From the NCBI GenBank assembly GCA_022071945.1, contig JAJVIN010000015.1:1-64000 (forward strand): a stretch of 64,000 nt of DNA. Reading direction: 5' to 3'. Position numbers and translations under genes: made by a program. Positions within the stretch are counted from its first letter, which is position 1, and every line of letters begins with the position of its first letter. Shown one piece after another: positions 52,801 through 61,777 of this stretch. The notes below the pieces were generated by a model. That model saw only the letters and a program-made list of their open reading frames with translations, ran no database searches and was not told the origin of the DNA. Source of the stretch: Thermoanaerobaculia bacterium. GTDB lineage: Bacteria > Acidobacteriota > Thermoanaerobaculia > UBA5066.

Positions 52801-55108
52801 GGTTCTCGTTGTACTGGTGAGGCAGCGTGTAGGTCCTGACCCTGAAGAAGTAGGAGCTCCCCGGGGTGAGGCCGTTGATCGTCGCGGACGAGATCTGCTT
52901 GCCCTGCACGAGGAGGGCGCGTGAGTACGGGCCGAGAACGCGACTGGCGACCAAGACCTCGTACCCGCCCGGATCCCACTGGTAGGTGATGGGGTTCCAC
53001 CGGATCGTGACGGACGTCGTCGAGACGACCCCGACGGTCGGGCTGATCGGTGCGATCGTCTGCGTCTCGTCGAACCCGCCTCCGTGGCTGTTGATGTAGT
53101 CCCTCACGGCCGGATCCGAGGTGTGGAGCGCGTTGTAGCGGAGGTTCAGCCCCCACTGTTCCATCTTCGTCAGTTTCGTGATCGTGGACGGCACCTCGCC
53201 CGAGAGCGCGTTGCCCCACAAGTAGAGGTAGGCGAGCTCGGGCATCTCGCCGATCTGGTCCGGAATCGGCCCGGAAAGACGGTTCGAACCCAGCGCGATC
53301 CAGCGCAGCTTCTTGAGGTTCGCGAGGGTGCGCGGCAGGGAACCCGTCAACCGGTTGTTGCCAAAGTCGAAGCCGTCGAGCGTGGTCAGGGACCCGATCG
53401 AGTCCGGGATGCTCCCGGTGAGCTGGTTCCCGCTCAGGTTGACCTCGATGAGGGCGCTCAGGTTACCGATGGTTGCGGGAATCGACCCGGTGAGGCGGTT
53501 CGTCGCGAAAAAGAGATACTGCAGCTTCGACAGCTGGCCGATCGAGGCGGGGATCTCTCCCTCCAGGAGATTGCCGTTGGCATAGAGCCTCTCGAGCTTC
53601 GCCAGGCGGCCAATCGAGTCGGGAATCGGTCCCCGGATCTGGTTCTCATAGATCACGAGACGGACGAGCGACGTCATGTCCCCCAGACTTGCTGGCAGCG
53701 TCCCGCTGAGCTGGTTCTCGGAGACATCGAGCTCGCCCAGAAGCGAGAGGCGCGTCAACGTGGAGGGCAGACCGCCCGTGAGCTCGTTCTGCGCCAGGTA
53801 GAGCGTCTCGAGATTCGTGAGGTTCCCCAGACTCGCCGGGATGTCGCCGGAGAGCCGGTTCTCGCCCAGCCAGAGCCCCCGCAGCTTCGAGAGGCCGCCA
53901 AGCGATTCAGGTATCGAACCGCTGAACTTGTTCGCCGCGAGTTCGAGGTATTCGAGCGAGGCAAGCCTTCCCAGCGACGGAGGGAGCTCACCAGAGAGAG
54001 CATTCCCCCACAGCGACAGATGTCTGAGCTTCGTCAGCTTGTCGATTTCGGCCGGGATCGTCCCGGTGAGCTCGTTTCTGGCGAACTCGATGTTCTCGAG
54101 ACTCGTCAGCTCCACGATCCAGGCCGGGAGCTCGCCGGAGAACTTGTTGGCGTAGAGGTTGATGTCGCGCAGCTTCGCCGCCTTGCGCAGAGAAGCCGGA
54201 ATGGGCCCGGCGATCTTGTTGTACTGGAGCTCGACCAGCTCGAGGTCGGCCATGTCCCGAAAGAGGCCGTCCGGAACGGACGTCAACTCGCCCCCGTAGG
54301 CGAGGTAGAGCCTCTGGAGCTTCTTCAGGCCCGCGAAGCTCTCAGGGATGGCTCCGGTCAGGACGTTGCCGCTGAGCCCCAGGATCTCGAGATTCGCGAG
54401 CGCCCCGAGCTCCGGCGCGAGCTCGCCCGTCAGCTTGTTGTTGCTCAGATCGAGGATCGTCAGCGCGGAAAGGCCGCCGAACTCTTTCGGGATCGCTCCC
54501 TCGAGCTGGTTCCCGTAGAGCCTCAACTCCGTCAGCTTCTTCAGGTTACCCAGGGCTCCTGGCAGCGCTCCCGAGAGCTTGTTGCCCGAAAGCTCCAGGA
54601 TTTCCAGATTGGCGAGATTCCCGAGCGAAGCCGGAATCGGACCCGAGAGGCTGTTATAGGGGGCGTAGAGACGCCGCAGGGACGCGAGGCCGGAGAGAGA
54701 CTCCGGCAGCGCTCCCGTCAGGCCCGTTCCGCCCACATTGAGGACCTCCAGGGCCTGGAGGTCCGAGATGTTCGGAAACGGTCCGTCGAAGGGGTTGTCG
54801 CCGAGGTAGAGCTCCCGGAGGTTCGGCAGGCCCCTGACCTCGACTCCACCCGTGATGTTGTTCCCCCCGAGCCACAGGATCGAGACCGAGGTCCCCGTTT
54901 CATTGCAGCCGACACCCGCCCAGCTGCACTCGGTTCCGGGAGCCCCTCTCCAGCCCGTCCGGTTCGTCCAGTTGGCGCCGTTCCCGGTGTCGTAAATGCG
55001 GATCAACGCATCCCGCTCGGCCTGGGGGACGGCCGCGACGAGGCCCCGGGCCGCCGGGAAGAGGGCACTGGCAAGGAGAAACGCGAGGGTAAACGTCCTG
55101 TGACGCAT
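49826..55108 (-). CDS. Very large secreted plant-type leucine-rich-repeat protein
   Basis: A 1,760-residue exoprotein, start MRHRTFTLAFLLASALFPAARG giving a signal peptide. After it comes a plant-like LRR N-terminal cap (WTNRTGWRGAPGTECSWAGVGCNETG, with the Cys-x6-Cys pair). About 25 repeats of 24 residues follow (about 65-690), consensus LxxLxxLxLxxNxLSGxIPxSLG, as in plant receptor kinases. Then a fibronectin type III domain (SVTIRWNPITYQWDPGGYEV), Ig-like/Big-type domains and beta-rich C-terminal modules containing two similar SQFRSNIILSETSG / TQFRTNLILAETAG blocks. No membrane anchor or kinase is seen. Likely an extracellular binding protein. Confidence 0.9.
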   Translation of the reverse strand: MRHRTFTLAFLLASALFPAARGLVAAVPQAERDALIRIYDTGNGANWTNRTGWRGAPGTECSWAGVGCNETGTSVSILWLGGNNITGGVEVRGLPNLRELYLGDNPFDGPFPNISDLQALEVLNVGGTGLTGALPESLSGLASLRRLYAPYNSLSGPIPASLGNLANLEILELSGNKLSGALPGALGNLKKLTELRLYGNQLEGAIPKEFGGLSALTILDLSNNKLTGELAPELGALANLEILGLSGNVLTGAIPESFAGLKKLQRLYLAYGGELTSVPDGLFRDMADLELVELQYNKIAGPIPASLRKAAKLRDINLYANKFSGELPAWIVELTSLENIEFARNELTGTIPAEIDKLTKLRHLSLWGNALSGELPPSLGRLASLEYLELAANKFSGSIPESLGGLSKLRGLWLGENRLSGDIPASLGNLTNLETLYLAQNELTGGLPSTLTRLSLLGELDVSENQLSGTLPASLGDMTSLVRLVIYENQIRGPIPDSIGRLAKLERLYANGNLLEGEIPASIGQLSKLQYLFFATNRLTGSIPATIGNLSALIEVNLSGNQLTGSIPDSIGSLTTLDGFDFGNNRLTGSLPRTLANLKKLRWIALGSNRLSGPIPDQIGEMPELAYLYLWGNALSGEVPSTITKLTKMEQWGLNLRYNALHTSDPAVRDYINSHGGGFDETQTIAPISPTVGVVSTTSVTIRWNPITYQWDPGGYEVLVASRVLGPYSRALLVQGKQISSATINGLTPGSSYFFRVRTYTLPHQYNENLLFSDPSEPPTPALTSAPGSVVVKLTPAQQRIVVGRPANVTVTLEPVQPADVAVAFSVANPSIATVPATVTVPAGQASVPVAITSRGPGTTYLRAVLPEPLGGTSAAADLVVTYDECERPGTPGFLNRSAGLSIRAGTALTLSWTDVLSGPDTVPGTDTGRYRLDLYANATCTGTPRSFTTPGTSLSVTTKASDAGTWCATVRAITPADCVGNPSEPIVVTIRTAPAFFAVVAAEAIQEPFVLGNVSEDGKIQIRNIGSTAAALSFASKLSTFRPEPASTGPIAPGQSVEVALVYDPLVTVTPATLFDSFCAIWAEGSSSQQVCVPVIRSALGSAPVITPEATVRLSAEPSNEVHFIARAGVNPPTQSITIRNNGTVRTRVVAVIGPGGAWLSVVSGDLVNPLEPGEARTFLLASDRSRRGVNEPAPAATNLAFVAVDGKGDRPKVLFQVFDEEPSAVTTGDRREVLSATESSLIIPSGVSASGRGTFFISDGWIRNTSGSAVQASLYYTPDGADGLIHPQVRHNEITLQPYATYRLADFVRGLFGTSGSGAIEIRSAGVGTLAVRSTVDSLTFRAGRGVSRFGAEIPVIRSRQGARMTATGAAPVVLTGLKGGNSSQFRSNIILSETSGRSLSVNLRLVGKDGRLLSETAKTVLGYSKLQINDGDPALFPAGVSYDGASLEVIPTDGIGTVAAFATVIDNISQGYTIRTGKLLPPEGAASGRDGVSPRAIPTRLVVPAIARARGRNNSFFTTAVSIRNGTAKTVAFKLRYLQDGVPEADAPSKDFTVEGKKTLTWTDIVYQAFGIEDEGNQGMLFVEGSDVTRLIVSSETSTPLDPEDPSKGTSPSTLAAYAPASDQAIGDPAGGLPSAVVSHPALEESTQFRTNLILAETAGAEATVKVRLIPKNSGGVALAEKEFTLQPHQRLQVNSFMKVVAGDGIEFVDVATDIEWISGAGRVLAVATKIDNDPDSKRSDVYVFGPTGTLQGSIGF

Positions 55109-55294
55109 GGAGATCTCCGTCAGAGTAAAGACGCACGGAATCGAAGAGGGGTTACCACGGGTTGTCAAGACTTTTCTTATCACGGATCCAGGGCCCTGGA
55201 TGATGACGTTCCGCAACAATCTGCCCGAAAGGTCCGCCGCCAGAGCCGCCGGAGAAGGCAGGCGATCGGGAGGAGCGCGCCGCGCTCTACAGGG

Positions 55295-58288
55295 TCAGTC
55301 CCGGTGCGGCGAGAGGAGCTCGGCAAGCTCATCTCTCGAGAACCGCTTGAGAAAGCCTGCCTCGTCCTCGGGAACGATCTCGCGGGAGAGGCGGGCCTTG
55401 CGGGCGATCATCCTCTCGATCCGCTCCTCGACGGTGCCCTTGGTGACGAGACTGAGGACCTGCACGCCCCGCTTCTGCCCGAACCGGTGGACGCGGGCCG
55501 TGGCCTGGTCCTCTCGCGCCTGGTTCCACCAGCGGTCGTAGTGGATGACGACGGAAGCCGGCGTCAGGTCGATGCCAGCCCCGGCCGCGTTGAGGCTGGC
55601 GAGGAACACCCGGCAGGACGGCTCCTCCCGGAATCTCCTCACGGGAGTGGCACGGTCGACCGTCGCGCCCCGGATCTCGGCGAAGGAGATCTCGCGCTCG
55701 TCGAGGTAGCGCCCGATCAGGTCGAGCATGCGCACGTATTGACTGAAGACGACCACCTTCAGCCCGCTCTCCAGGGCCTCGTCGAGAAGCTCGGTGAAGA
55801 GGTCCCACTTCCCGCACGGGAGGAGCGCCCCTTCGCGAGGCAGGACGAGGGCAGGGTGATCGCAGATCTGCTTCAGCTTGCTGAGCAGGGCGAAGACGTG
55901 GAGGTACGAGATGCTCTTGCCGCCGGCAAGGCCCTGCCTCAGGTCCTGGCCCCGGCGGTCAAGGGTGTCCTCGTACAGGCGAGCCTGTTCCGCCGAAAGC
56001 GAGCAGACTCGCCGGTCCTCGATCTTCTCGGGGAGGGACGAGAGAACCTGCTCCTTCGTCCTTCGCAGAACAAACGGCCGGATCAGCCTCCGCAGCCGTT
56101 CCTCGGCCCCGGGGTCGCCCTCCTCGATTGGCTTGACGAAGTTCTTCCGAAAAGCGGCCTCCGGCGGCAGGTAGCCGGGCAGGACCAGCTCGAGGAGGTT
56201 CCGGAGTTCCTCCACGCTGTTCTCGATGGGAGTTCCCGTCAGTCCGACGACGACGCGCGCCGGCAGCTTCTTCATCGCCTGGTGGGTCAGGGTGCCCCGA
56301 TTCTTGACGACGTGCATCTCGTCGAGCACGAGGAGGTCGACCGAAAGCGACTCGAAATCCACGATGTCGTTCCGCAGGGTCCCGTACGTCGTCAGGACGA
56401 TGGCGGAGCGGGCCGCGTCTTCCAGGGTCCGGGACCCGCCGGCATGGGTGCAGATGGTGACCTCGGGCAGGTACTGACGGAGCTTCTCCTCCCAGTGCGG
56501 CAGGACCGAAGCCGGACACACGATGACGGTCCGGCTCAGCTCCGGCGCGCCCTTGTGGACCGCGCCGATGAGGGCCATCGTCTGGAAGGTCTTTCCGAGC
56601 CCCATGTCGTCGCAGAGGAGGCCACCGAAGCCATTGCGGACGAGGAACCAGAGCCACCCATAGCCCGTCCGCTGGAAATCGAAGAGCCCGAATCCCAGCT
56701 CCTCGGGCGGAGGCGCGCTGGACTCCGGCGAGACCGCCAGGAAGCGCGCGAGGGCCTCGCCGGCACCCGGGCCGGCGAGAACCCGCTGGTCTTCGGGCAG
56801 GAAAGTTCGCAGCCGGCAAGCCTCGAGGGAACTGAGTGTGAGGGTGAGCTCGTCCTCGTCACCGGCTTCCGGCACGTCCGGGAGGAGGTCGAGCCAGGAG
56901 AATCGCGGGTGACCCGGAACGATGACGGCCCCTCCCACGAAGAGGATCCGGTCCCGCTGCCTCCGGGCGCGCAGGATCCGCGCCGCAGAAAGGCGGTGGC
57001 CGTTGACGAGGTACGTCACCGACAGCTGAAACGACTCGCCGGCGAGGCCCTGGAGAAAGACCTCTGCCGCTTCCGGCTCCGCCAGCCCCCCATCCCGTAG
57101 CTCGACGGGGAGCAGGGACCGGGGCCAGGCGGCAAGTTCGGCCTGGTGTCTCGAGAGGAACCTCGCAACCTGATCTGGTGGGACTCGCGTTTCCTGATCG
57201 AGCGGCAGCCCGACGGGCGAGGGCCTGTAGAGCCCGTCGAAAACCAGCTCGGCCTGCAGGCCCGCCTCGGGCTCCGCGAACGGCTTCCTTCCCGGCGCAA
57301 GCCTCGCGATGAGTTTCGATTCGTAGAGGAGCAGGACGCCGCCCGCACGGAAAACCCCTTCGCCCTGCTGCGCCACGACGCGTTCCTCACCGTCCTGCCG
57401 CAGGAGGATCGCCGGAGCGAGGACGAGAGTTCCGTCGGGATCGAATCGCAGCGTGAGCGACGGCTCCGCGGGTTCGGGGACCTCGGTGAATCCGTGGCTC
57501 ACGAAGAAGCCGGGCAGCTCCTTCATGAGACCGGGCAGGGCCTCGGGGGCGACGAGGACCTCGAGCCGAGTGGCCCCGTGAGCGGCCGTCACATAGAGCC
57601 GGCCCGCCGTGACCCTCAGAGCGAGCGAGACCGGACCTTCACTCCATGCCTCGAATGCCCGCTTGGCGAGAAAGTGCGGAAAGGACTCCTCGAATGCCTG
57701 TCCCCGCGTCTTGATCCCGGAGCGGTTGAAGCGATCTTCGTCCGGCGTTCTGGAGAAGCGAGCCAGGTTCTGCTCGGCATTCGTGAGCTGGGGAGTGCCC
57801 GAGGCCGGGAAAGCCGACGCCACGGCTACCCACTCGCTCGCGACCGGATCGCCCTCGAGCCGGGCGAGAAGCACACCGTCGCGGCTCTTCGCCACCCGGA
57901 CCTCCCCGTGGGCAACGATGTGCACGCTCTGAGGGAGAGCCTCCGCCAGGTGGTACCAGAGACTCCTCTTGAATCTCTGGACCGGCAGCGAGGGTCCTTC
58001 CCCCCCTCGGCAGGCGACGAGGGCGAGGGCGGCCAGGTGATAGCAGAGCGAGCCGGGCTTCTGAGAGGCCGAGCACGGGCACGACGCGCGCTGGAAGGCC
58101 CCGAGACCGTCGAGCGCAATCCAGGCGGGAAGGACTCTCCGGTTCGCCCCGACCGCCCGGCCAGAAAGGGACATCCGCCAGAAAGCGATGTCGGTGACGG
58201 TTCCGCCCACCAGGAACCTCTCGGCGGCCCGGAGGGAAGAGGCGGGGAAGAGAGAGGCGAGAGGAGGGGGCAGGAGAGCGGTGGACAT
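55295..58288 (-). CDS. SWIM zinc-finger SNF2-family helicase
   Basis: A 997-residue Swi2/Snf2 ATPase. N-terminal SWIM zinc finger: ASCPCSASQKPGSLCYHLAALAL. The two RecA-like domains carry DDMGLGKTFQTMALI (Walker A), LDEMHVVKN (DExx box), VGLTGTPIENSVEELRNLL (motif III), FSQYVRMLDLIGRYL, ASLNAAGAGIDL and DRWWNQAREDQATARVHRFGQKR (motifs V/VI). Bacterial members of this type remodel protein-DNA complexes, e.g. the RapA-like group. It diverges from the lipoprotein gene 74 bp away. Confidence 0.93.
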   Translation of the reverse strand: MSTALLPPPLASLFPASSLRAAERFLVGGTVTDIAFWRMSLSGRAVGANRRVLPAWIALDGLGAFQRASCPCSASQKPGSLCYHLAALALVACRGGEGPSLPVQRFKRSLWYHLAEALPQSVHIVAHGEVRVAKSRDGVLLARLEGDPVASEWVAVASAFPASGTPQLTNAEQNLARFSRTPDEDRFNRSGIKTRGQAFEESFPHFLAKRAFEAWSEGPVSLALRVTAGRLYVTAAHGATRLEVLVAPEALPGLMKELPGFFVSHGFTEVPEPAEPSLTLRFDPDGTLVLAPAILLRQDGEERVVAQQGEGVFRAGGVLLLYESKLIARLAPGRKPFAEPEAGLQAELVFDGLYRPSPVGLPLDQETRVPPDQVARFLSRHQAELAAWPRSLLPVELRDGGLAEPEAAEVFLQGLAGESFQLSVTYLVNGHRLSAARILRARRQRDRILFVGGAVIVPGHPRFSWLDLLPDVPEAGDEDELTLTLSSLEACRLRTFLPEDQRVLAGPGAGEALARFLAVSPESSAPPPEELGFGLFDFQRTGYGWLWFLVRNGFGGLLCDDMGLGKTFQTMALIGAVHKGAPELSRTVIVCPASVLPHWEEKLRQYLPEVTICTHAGGSRTLEDAARSAIVLTTYGTLRNDIVDFESLSVDLLVLDEMHVVKNRGTLTHQAMKKLPARVVVGLTGTPIENSVEELRNLLELVLPGYLPPEAAFRKNFVKPIEEGDPGAEERLRRLIRPFVLRRTKEQVLSSLPEKIEDRRVCSLSAEQARLYEDTLDRRGQDLRQGLAGGKSISYLHVFALLSKLKQICDHPALVLPREGALLPCGKWDLFTELLDEALESGLKVVVFSQYVRMLDLIGRYLDEREISFAEIRGATVDRATPVRRFREEPSCRVFLASLNAAGAGIDLTPASVVIHYDRWWNQAREDQATARVHRFGQKRGVQVLSLVTKGTVEERIERMIARKARLSREIVPEDEAGFLKRFSRDELAELLSPHRD

Positions 58289-58362
58289 GGCGGAACCGGC
58301 TCGAGTCTACCCAACCCCTTTCGAGTGCCGGATGAGCCCGGGGCTCTTATGATGGCTCCCCT

Positions 58363-59286
58363 ATGCGACGCATCCATTCCGGCGTTCTCGCCGCGGCGGT
58401 TCTCGTCTCGTTCCTTTCGGGCTGCGGTCCCCAGGTGACCGTGATGCACACGATTCCGGCCGTTTACAACCTCGGCCTGATCGAGCGGGTTGTCCTGGTC
58501 GAGGCGTGGGGCTCGAGCTTCGAGGTCCCGGCCGTCGTCTCGGCGATGGCGGGCGAGTCGTATGCCCGGGGCTTCTACCAGTTCGTCGACGCGAGGTCCG
58601 CCCGCATGGCGATGAGGGTCCTGAAGTCCGCCGATGCGGAGCGGGAGGCGGAGAAATTCCGGAACGAATGGAAGGCCGACGTCTACATCGGTCTGGAGCT
58701 CCTCGGATGCCGGGTCAAGCCGAACTCTCGGGTCGTCACGGAGAAAGACAAGGACGGCAAGGAGTACCAGGTCACGAAGTACTGGCACGAGGGCTCGTGC
58801 GAGGTGAAGGTGGACCTCGTCAACGCTCGCGACGGGCGCGAGATCGCCTCGTTCGGAGTGGTCTCGTCGGAAGAGACGAGTCCCATGAATACCGAGAGCT
58901 CCTACGACGCCGAGCAGGCGCTGAAGCGGGCCCTTGAATCCGCCGGAGTCCAGGCGGTGGCGCGGTTCACTCCCAGGCGCGCCTCGCAGTCGATCTTCCT
59001 GGAGAAGGACGCCCCCCTCGGCAAGGAGGGTGGCCAGCTCGTCTCCGACCACAGGCTCCCCGAAGCCCGGAAGTTCTGGGAGGACGCGCTCTCGTCGTAC
59101 CAGGAGGTCGCCTCCTACAACTACAACCTCGGAGCGGTCTGCGACGCGCTGGGAGACAGTGCCGCCGCGCGGAGGTACTACGAGAAGGCGGTGAGGCTCG
59201 CCCCCGATTCGGACCGCTACCGCAACGCGCTTTCGTCCCTCGAACAGCGCGAGGCGGACGCGAGGGCCCTGCGGCAACGGAAGTAG
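58363..59286 (+). CDS. TPR-containing lipoprotein
   Basis: A 307-residue protein with a type II signal peptide: lipobox LSGC at residues 18-21 (FLSGCGPQV). The middle (about 30-210) resembles lipoproteins of unknown function that carry a CsgG-like beta/alpha plan, and the end (about 230-300) has TPR-like pairs (LPEARKFWEDALSSYQEV..., SAAARRYYEKAVRLAPDSDRYRNAL). Probably anchored in the outer membrane; its specific role is not recognised. Confidence 0.75.
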   Translation: MRRIHSGVLAAAVLVSFLSGCGPQVTVMHTIPAVYNLGLIERVVLVEAWGSSFEVPAVVSAMAGESYARGFYQFVDARSARMAMRVLKSADAEREAEKFRNEWKADVYIGLELLGCRVKPNSRVVTEKDKDGKEYQVTKYWHEGSCEVKVDLVNARDGREIASFGVVSSEETSPMNTESSYDAEQALKRALESAGVQAVARFTPRRASQSIFLEKDAPLGKEGGQLVSDHRLPEARKFWEDALSSYQEVASYNYNLGAVCDALGDSAAARRYYEKAVRLAPDSDRYRNALSSLEQREADARALRQRK

Positions 59287-59423
59287 ACCCCGTCAGAAGC
59301 ACTCATCGCGACGTGGCAAAGGGACGTTTCCGCCCGGCGCGGGTCCCTTGCGCGGCCCCCACTCCGCCTCTACCCTCTCGCCGTGCGACTCGCCGGACTG
59401 CCCATGGAGCGGGGCTCTTCCTC

Positions 59424-60356
59424 GTGAACCGAACCGTCCTCGCCGCTCTTCCCGCCCTGCTTCTGCTGGCTCCGTCCTGTCTCCTCGCCCAGGCGGTGGC
59501 GTTCACGTTCGACGACGGGCCTCACCTCCGCGAGACACCGCTCCTGACCCCTTCGCAAAGGAACAGAGCTCTCCTCGAGACTCTCGCCCGCAACGGCGTC
59601 AGGGCCGCCCTCTTCGTGACCCTCGGAAACGGCGCGGACCGGCCGGAAGGCCTGCGTCTCGCGCGGGACTGGGGAGAAGCCGGACACGTCCTCGGGAATC
59701 ACACGGTTTCTCACCTCGACCTCAATGCCCAGACCACGACCCTGGCGCGGTACAGGGCGGAGATCCTGGCGTGCGAGGCCGTCATCTGCTCGCTGCCTGG
59801 ATTCCGCCCCTGGTTCCGGTTCACGTTTCTGCGGGAGGGCAACACCGAGGAGAAGCGCGACGGCATGCGGACATTCCTCAGGGAGCGGGGCATGCGGAAT
59901 GCTCACGTCACGCTCGACACATCGGACTGGCGGTTGAACGAGGCCCTCGAGAAGGCTCTGAAGGCCAGCCCCAGAGCGGATCTGGCTCCGTTCCGGCAGG
60001 CCTATCGCGACCATCTGCGGCAGCGCGCGGAGGCCTACCGGGACCTCTCGCGCCGGCTCTTGGGGCGCGACATCCCGCAGATCCTCCTGCTCCACCACAA
60101 TCTGATCAATGCGCTCTTTCTCGAGGACGCGATCGGTCTTTTCCAGGAGATGGGCTGGGAGATCGTCGACCCGGAAATCGCGTTGGGGGATTTTGTCTAC
60201 ACCCTCGAGCCTCAGCGGCCCGCGCCGGGCCAGAGTCTGCTGCTTTCCATCGCCCGGAGCCTCGGCCACCGGCCCAAGGAGTGGGAACGCCTCGTGGACG
60301 ACGGCGACGCGGAGATCGAGTGGCTGCGAAAGCGAGGGGTGCTGGCGCCGGAGTAG
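59424..60356 (+). CDS. Secreted polysaccharide deacetylase (CE4-type)
   Basis: A 310-residue protein; GTG 59424 places a signal peptide (TVLAALPALLLLAPSCLLAQA) at the N-terminus, better than in-frame codons further upstream. NodB homology: AFTFDDGPHLR (catalytic Asp and metal Asp), VLGNHTVSHLDLN (His-x3-His metal site) and LLLHHN. It should remove N-acetyl groups from peptidoglycan or another surface glycan outside the cytoplasm. Confidence 0.85.
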   Translation: MNRTVLAALPALLLLAPSCLLAQAVAFTFDDGPHLRETPLLTPSQRNRALLETLARNGVRAALFVTLGNGADRPEGLRLARDWGEAGHVLGNHTVSHLDLNAQTTTLARYRAEILACEAVICSLPGFRPWFRFTFLREGNTEEKRDGMRTFLRERGMRNAHVTLDTSDWRLNEALEKALKASPRADLAPFRQAYRDHLRQRAEAYRDLSRRLLGRDIPQILLLHHNLINALFLEDAIGLFQEMGWEIVDPEIALGDFVYTLEPQRPAPGQSLLLSIARSLGHRPKEWERLVDDGDAEIEWLRKRGVLAPE

Positions 60357-60462
60357 CCGGGTCGTCTTCTCAGGGTACTTGAGGGGTACCGGATGGTCTT
60401 GGGACGGCCGAAGTTCGGACTCCCGCTCGAGATACCACAGGAGCGGACATTCTTCTTGGTCG

Positions 60463-60490
60463 TCGTAAAACGGTCCGGACCGTTTTACGA
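60463..60490. promoter_or_regulatory. Perfect 28-bp palindrome before the DUF4143 ATPase gene
   Basis: Half-site TCGTAAAACGGTCC is followed directly by its exact inverse, ending 5 bp before the ATG at 60496. It would cover the ribosome-binding site, either as a hairpin in the mRNA or as an operator for autoregulation. Confidence 0.65.
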
Positions 60491-60495
60491 TAGCC

Positions 60496-61710
60496 ATGAT
60501 CATGGTACGGAATCAAGGACGGCCGCGGCTCTACGACGCGATCTTGCGAGACCATCTGGCCCGGAACCGGCAGATGGCTTTCGTATCCGGCCCCCGGCAG
60601 GTCGGGAAGACGACGGTGTGCCGAGCACTGGGAGATTCCTACTTCAGCTGGGACAACACCGACGACCGCAGAATTCTCATTCGCGGTCCCGCCGCCGTAG
60701 CCCACGAGCTGGGACTCGATCGCCTCCGGACCGCCACGCCCGTCGCCGTCTTCGACGAACTCCACAAGCACACCAAGTGGAAGGCCTTTCTGAAGGGGTT
60801 CTTCGACACGTACGAGGACCGTGTCCGGGTGATCGTCACGGGGAGTTCACGCCTCGATGTCTTCCGGCGTGGAGGCGACAGCCTCATGGGACGCTACTTC
60901 CTCTACCGGATGCACCCGTGGTCCGCTGGAGAGGCTCTCCGGACCTCGCTGCCGGAGCAGACGATCGCACCGCCCGGGGAACCATCGCCACAGGATTGGG
61001 AGGCCCTCTGGGAGCACGGCGGGTTTCCGGAGCCCTTTCTGAAGAGAGACTCCCGGTTCACCCGCCGGTGGCGTTCCCTGCGGCTCCGTCAGCTGTCGAG
61101 AGAGGATCTGCGCGAGATCACGAGAGTGAAGGACATCGGGATCGTCGAGACCCTCACACAGATTCTCTCGGAGAGGAGCTCGTCGCAGCTGGTGTACTCG
61201 AATCTGGGGCAAGAGATCGGAGTTTCCGTGGACACGGTCAAGCGCTGGGTCGATCTGCTCTGCCGCCTGCACTTCGGCTTTCTCGTTCGGCCCTGGTTCC
61301 AGAACGTCGCGAAGGCGTTGAGAAAGGAGCCAAAGTGGTTTCTTTCGGACTGGAGCGGCCTCGCCGGAGACGGTCCTCGCGCGGAGACATTCGTCGCCTG
61401 TCACTTGCTGAAGGCGGTGGACACGTGGACGGACCTGGGCCTCGGCGACTTCGAACTCAGATACCTACGAGACAAGCAGAAGCGAGAAGTCGACTTTCTC
61501 GTGGTGCGGGATCGAGTCCCCTGGTTCCTTGTCGAAGTCAAGATGTCCGACGTCTCTCTCTCGCCTGCCCTGAGGCATTTCCAAGAAGCCACGAAAGCAC
61601 GGCACGCCTTCCAGGCAGTGATGAATCTCCCCTTCGAGAATGTGGATTGCTTCGGGACCACACGGCCGTGCGTCGTCCCCGCCCGCACGTTTCTGACTCA
61701 GCTACCCTGA
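60496..61710 (+). CDS. AAA_14 / DUF4143 ATPase with nuclease-like C-terminus
   Basis: A 404-residue protein. Walker A SGPRQVGKTTV (about 31-41), Walker B PVAVFDELHK, sensor VIVTGSSRLDVFR; then a winged-helix segment (GQEIGVSVDTVKRWVDLL) and DUF4143 with a PD-(D/E)XK-like core: REVDFLVVR...FLVEVKMSD. Family members are mobile-looking, patchily spread ATPases of unknown role, sometimes linked to toxin-antitoxin behaviour. The perfect palindrome directly upstream suggests self-regulation. Confidence 0.85.
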   Translation: MIMVRNQGRPRLYDAILRDHLARNRQMAFVSGPRQVGKTTVCRALGDSYFSWDNTDDRRILIRGPAAVAHELGLDRLRTATPVAVFDELHKHTKWKAFLKGFFDTYEDRVRVIVTGSSRLDVFRRGGDSLMGRYFLYRMHPWSAGEALRTSLPEQTIAPPGEPSPQDWEALWEHGGFPEPFLKRDSRFTRRWRSLRLRQLSREDLREITRVKDIGIVETLTQILSERSSSQLVYSNLGQEIGVSVDTVKRWVDLLCRLHFGFLVRPWFQNVAKALRKEPKWFLSDWSGLAGDGPRAETFVACHLLKAVDTWTDLGLGDFELRYLRDKQKREVDFLVVRDRVPWFLVEVKMSDVSLSPALRHFQEATKARHAFQAVMNLPFENVDCFGTTRPCVVPARTFLTQLP

Positions 61711-61777
61711 CGGACCTGAGACGGAGCGGCCCTTGCTCCTCGGGACTCCGAGGAAGCCGGCGCAGAGCCGCCGCCGG

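Noticed and set aside
53084-57100. Very long plus-strand open frame (1,338 codons) opposite the LRR and SNF2 genes
   Set aside because: It is antisense to two strongly supported genes, is Arg/Glu/Gly-rich and lacks any domain; long antisense frames are expected in this GC-rich DNA.
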